From Vibrio maritimus (GTDB lineage: Bacteria; Pseudomonadota; Gammaproteobacteria; Enterobacterales; Vibrionaceae): a stretch of 64,000 bases of DNA. The position numbers were made by a program, and so were the translations under genes. The stretch's first letter is position 1; every line of letters starts with the position of its first letter. The DNA lies in assembly GCA_000755425.1 (NCBI GenBank), contig BBMT01000002.1, positions 62,001-126,000 of the forward strand, given 5' to 3'. The notes beneath the pieces are model-generated. The model worked only from the letters and a program-made list of their open reading frames with translations, did no database searches and had not been told where the DNA came from. Shown piece by piece: positions 60,780 to 64,000 of this stretch.

Positions 60780-62734
60780 TTATTGGCGCTGCGTTTGGTA
60801 TTGCGCGCCTTGTATTCCTTGTCCTGTCGGCCAAGGGTGTTTGTATTTCACGCGCTGCCTGTCGAGCAAACTGAGATGGCGTTTAAGCCGTGACAGAAAG
60901 GCGCGATAATCTTTGTGGTTGTTGGTGCTCCATGCGGTTTCTGCCAATGCAGTGAGGCGTGGGAACATCATATAGTCGAGTGTCTCTGGTGAAGTGATCC
61001 TCTCTGTCCAGATAGCCGCTTGCATGCCTAAAATGCGCTTCTTGACGGGATCATCTGGATGCAGCTGAGCCAGCGGCTCATAATGATAGGCTTTCTCTAG
61101 CGTGATGGTATTCGCACTATGCACACCTGGCTCATTGACGTTGTCATCTTGAGCCATGTCGAGGTAGGTGCTTTGACCTGGCTGGAGAATGACGTCGTAG
61201 CCGAGTTTGGCAGAGTTAATTGCCGCTTCTTCACTCAGCCAAGAGTAAACAATGGTGTCTTTACTGACTTTGTTGACTAGGTTGCCTTCTTCCCAGCCCA
61301 GCATGCGCTTGCCAAGTGACTTAAGTTTATCTTCGACATGACGCAGTAGATGGCCTTGAAGATCTTTCGGGTTGTGATAGCCATGTTCGGCCATCAATGC
61401 ATGGCAGCTTGGGCTGTCACTCCATACTCCAACTGGAACTTGGTCTGCACCAATATGAATGAACGGCGAAGGAAACAGAGCGGCGACTTCTTCAAACACA
61501 GTATCAAGAAACTGATAGGTGCCCGGTAAGCCTGGAGAAAGTACGTTATCGCAGTAGTTCTGGGCACTGCGATAGCTAGAGCTGTCTTCTTTGTCGACAA
61601 GTAGATGTGGCAATGATTTAATCGCCGCACGGCTGTGGCCCGGGACGTCAATTTCAGGTATGACTTGGATGTTACGTGCAGCGGCGTATTCAATGATCTC
61701 AGCCACCTCGTGCTGGGTATAGTAGCCGCCATAGTCGCGCTGGATACTGTGCAGTTGAGGCTCTAAAACGCGCTCCGAACCGCGCCACGCACCCACATCC
61801 GTCAGTTCAGGAAAGGCGTGGATCTCAAGGCGCCATGCTTCATCGTCGGTTAGGTGCCAATGAAAAGTGTTGATCTTGTAGTGAGCAAGGAGATTCAAAA
61901 GACGCTTGATTTCGCTTATTGGCTGAAAGCTGCGAGCACTGTCGAGCATGACGCCGCGATAGCGAAAACGCGGAGCATCGTGAATTGAAACGTGAGGGAC
62001 ATACAAGGTTTGACGGTCTTTGTCGAAGTCCATCAATTGCATTAGTGTTGCGCAGCCATACACAAACCCGGCGTTGCCATTGGATTCAATTTCAATTCCG
62101 GTGTGATCAACACGCAGTTTATAGGCTTCATTATCCAGCACTGGTGAGTGTCGAAAACGAATATCTTGCTGACCGATGGACTTGGTCGTGATCGCGAACA
62201 AACGATCGATCTCATCTTTGAGCCAATTGGCGACCGATTGCATCGCTTGATCTTCGACACAGATCTGGCTGTAACGAGTCAGCTCATACACGCTGTCGCC
62301 AAGTTCGATGGACTGTGGCTCAGGGATCAGACCGTGTCTGCCTTCAAAGACATCGCCAATTGGATTCGATTTGTCTTCTCCTGACCCAAGTACAATAGGG
62401 AGGTGGTCACCGGATACTGGGTTAAGCTGTCAGTATTGAGATAGGCCTCTTTAATGCCATCATTGAGTGATTTGAAAGGTGCGGTGGCAATACAAAACTC
62501 AACGTACACATGGTTGTTGGCATACAGCGGTGTGCCTTCAATGTTGAGGCTACAGAAGGTGCCGACTTGCGTTAGGTTACCTTGAGATAAGCTGTCTGGC
62601 GTAATAAAACGCTCGAAAACAAAATGCAGTTGCCAATTGGCATGGCTTTTCTCAGATAAGTTATGCAAGGTTAAGCCAAAGCGGCAGCCTTTTGGCAAAC
62701 GCTCTACAATGGCTAAATCGACACGAAAATCCAT
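60780..62734 (-). CDS. GH20 beta-N-acetylhexosaminidase (frame broken once; catalytic Glu is Gln)
   Basis: About 651 residues after adding one base at 62398-62400, which joins MDFRVDLAIVERLPKG to the catalytic domain. GH20 features: FRYRGVMLDSARSFQPISEIKRLL, INTFHWHLTDDEAWRLEI, VIPEIDVPGHSRAAI and W..A.WTE at the C-terminal side. The catalytic pair, normally HIGGDE or HIGADE, reads HIGADQVPVGVW: Gln (CAA, 61440-61442) replaces the acid/base Glu at about residue 432. It should release GlcNAc from chitin oligosaccharides, but as written would be impaired. No signal peptide, so cytoplasmic, as in the vibrio operon. Confidence 0.9.
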
Positions 62735-62746
62735 ATCCGCCCCTTA

Positions 62747-63621
62747 CTAGTACAGGTTGTGTTTCTCAATGCCTGCCATCATCAAAGCACCATCCATCGC
62801 ATCTCCTTGTGGAGCCACGATCCAGCGCTGTGCAGCAGGCGATAACCAATCGAAGATGCGTTCAGCGATGCTGCCCATCAGGCAGATCTTGTCAGCACCG
62901 CGCTGGTTTAGCGCGCAAAGGAACATTTCAATATCGTCTGCGGTCTGTTGTAGCAGCGATTTGGCTAAGCTGTCATTGAGGTAGGCGTATTCAAAAATTG
63001 CCGGTGAAAACTGCCCGTAATCGCGCGGCAAAGCACTTTTAGACCACTCAACAATCGCATCAATATCGTGGTTGAAATGGGTCATAACAATCTCAGCGAG
63101 AGGGGAAGCAGGTTTAATGCCGTCTTGAATGAGCAGCACTTGCTGAATCAGTCTTAGCCCCATCACTGCGCCGCCGCCCTGGTCGGAGATAGGGAATTCT
63201 CGACCACCAACGACATGCTGTTTATCACCCTGAATGCAAAGACCAACAGAGCCAGTGCCCGCGATCATAATTGCGCCATCTTCGCCTTGATGGGCACCTA
63301 AACAAGCGCCATAGCCATCAGTATTAAGCGTCACGCTGGCAAACGGATGTGCGGTATTCATAAAGGCGTGATAACTGGCTTTGTGTTCGGCACCGGCAAG
63401 CGCAAGGCCAACGTCCATCTGTGAAAACGATGACGCGTCTAAGCCGCCTTGCATTGCTGCTTGCTTGATGGAATCGATGATAGATTGCATGGCCAATTCA
63501 GCGCCTAGCATGATGTTGGCACTGCCGCTTTTGCTTCGCCAATGATAGTGTTATTGTCATCGATAATTCGAGCGCGGCAGGAGGTTCCCCCACCGTCGAT
63601 ACCTACTTTATACCTAGCCAT
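62747..63621 (-). CDS. Glucosamine kinase (BadF/BcrA ATPase fold; frame broken once)
   Basis: About 291 residues after adding one base in the T4 run 63529-63532 (restoring IIGEAKSGSANIMLG). The N-terminal phosphate loop is KVGIDGGGTSCRARIID, and the second ATP-binding block GAIMIAGTGSVGLCIQG is near residue 115, with GRGG-like VGGREFPISDQGGGAVMG. The V. cholerae homologue (VC0614) is a glucosamine-specific kinase. It starts 11 bases after the GH9 gene stop and precedes GH20, so it acts on glucosamine freed from chitosan oligosaccharides. Confidence 0.88.
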
Positions 63622-63632
63622 GATGATTCCCT

Positions 63633-64000
63633 TTATTTTTTATAGTGTTGTTGCCACAGCGCTAGAGCCAGCAGAAGCCAGCCTGCGTGAGGGATCCATT
63701 GCTCTCCCCAGCGCCAGTTCTGTAGCATGTCGTCTTTCTGTTTTTCTGGTTTGAAGGCGATATCGGATTCATCTTCAAACCCAGATGTGATGCCATTACA
63801 CACACCGCCTAAGGCGTTAAAAAAGCCAATTTCAGGTAGGTAGTCTGGATTGTTGTGACCATGCCCATCGAGCATGCACATGTCGTATGGGTTAGCGCCG
63901 AGGATCCAGTTAATACAGCCATTGGCATAGTGTTCGAGCTGAGCTTTAAGTTCATCATTAACAAGATGTGGCTGAGCTAATAGCGCCATGGAGGCAAGAG
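63633..64000 (-). CDS. GH9 glycoside hydrolase, C-terminal part (partial)
   Basis: The last 121 or so residues; the frame runs off the right edge, reading LASMALLAQPHLVNDELK without a stop. GH9 features: YANGCINWILGANPYDMCMLDGHGHNNP near the start of the segment and, towards the C-terminus, WRWGEQWIPHAGWLLLAL, which fits the acid-residue region. In Photobacterium and Vibrio chitin operons the GH9 member is an exo-beta-D-glucosaminidase rather than a cellulase. It heads the kinase-GH20-chbP-mutase genes. Confidence 0.85.
   Translation of the reverse strand, partial: LASMALLAQPHLVNDELKAQLEHYANGCINWILGANPYDMCMLDGHGHNNPDYLPEIGFFNALGGVCNGITSGFEDESDIAFKPEKQKDDMLQNWRWGEQWIPHAGWLLLALALWQQHYKK

Overview
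The window is a contiguous housekeeping segment of a Vibrio-type chromosome (probably chromosome 1). The reasons are the gene order tkt-epd-pgk-fbaA-mscS-argO, the rpoE-rseABC-lepA-lepB-rnc-era-recO-pdxJ-acpS run, relA-mazG-pyrG-eno, 6S RNA between zapA and fau, and at the right end the vibrio chitin-oligosaccharide operon (GH9, glucosamine kinase, GH20, chitobiose phosphorylase, hexose-phosphate mutase). No tRNA, rRNA, prophage, insertion sequence or CRISPR array was recognised.

Layout. 0-5.3 kb: end of transketolase, a small zinc-ribbon protein, and the glycolytic genes epd, pgk and fbaA, then mscS. 5.3-8.3 kb: a YbaK-type deacylase, the arginine exporter argO with its divergent regulator argP, and a SIMPL-domain periplasmic protein. 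8.3-15.3 kb: an intergenic palindromic repeat, then serA, rpiA, fau, 6S RNA and zapA on the minus strand, then ygfB, ubiH and ubiI on the plus strand. 15.3-20.3 kb: ytfK, a gene-poor 0.7 kb stretch, ybaK, ygfZ, sdhE, ygfX and nadB. 20.6-29.8 kb: the sigma-E operon and the translation, secretion and RNA-processing run. 29.9-40.8 kb: barA, rlmD, relA, a second copy of the palindromic repeat, mazG, pyrG and eno. 40.9-45.8 kb: an unusual accessory module of two tandem Ldh2-family oxidoreductases, an AraC-type regulator and a divergent ureohydrolase-family enzyme. 45.8-49.6 kb: glycerate kinase, a GntP-type permease and a CdaR-type regulator. 49.6-55.7 kb: yacL, glnK-amtB behind a sigma-54/NtrC promoter, and a Fur-boxed ferric ABC transporter (fbpABC). 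55.7-64 kb: an RHH protein, a PfpI-type protein and the chitin-oligosaccharide operon.

Quality caveat. About 29 single-base frame breaks fall inside otherwise well conserved genes, many of them normally essential (rpoE has three; lepA, era and pyrG are also hit). Almost all are repaired by adding one base to a short homopolymer. I read these as base-calling or assembly deletions and annotate the genes over their full span. Start-to-stop spans of such genes are therefore usually not multiples of three.

The most interesting biology is the Ldh2/AraC/ureohydrolase module: strongly biased codon use in two of its enzymes, an AraC-like direct-repeat operator, and non-standard ureohydrolase motifs. 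Other points are a Glu-to-Gln change at the expected catalytic acid of the GH20 hexosaminidase, a perfect 34-bp palindrome in the glycerate locus, and two inverted copies of a 135-160 bp palindromic intergenic repeat.
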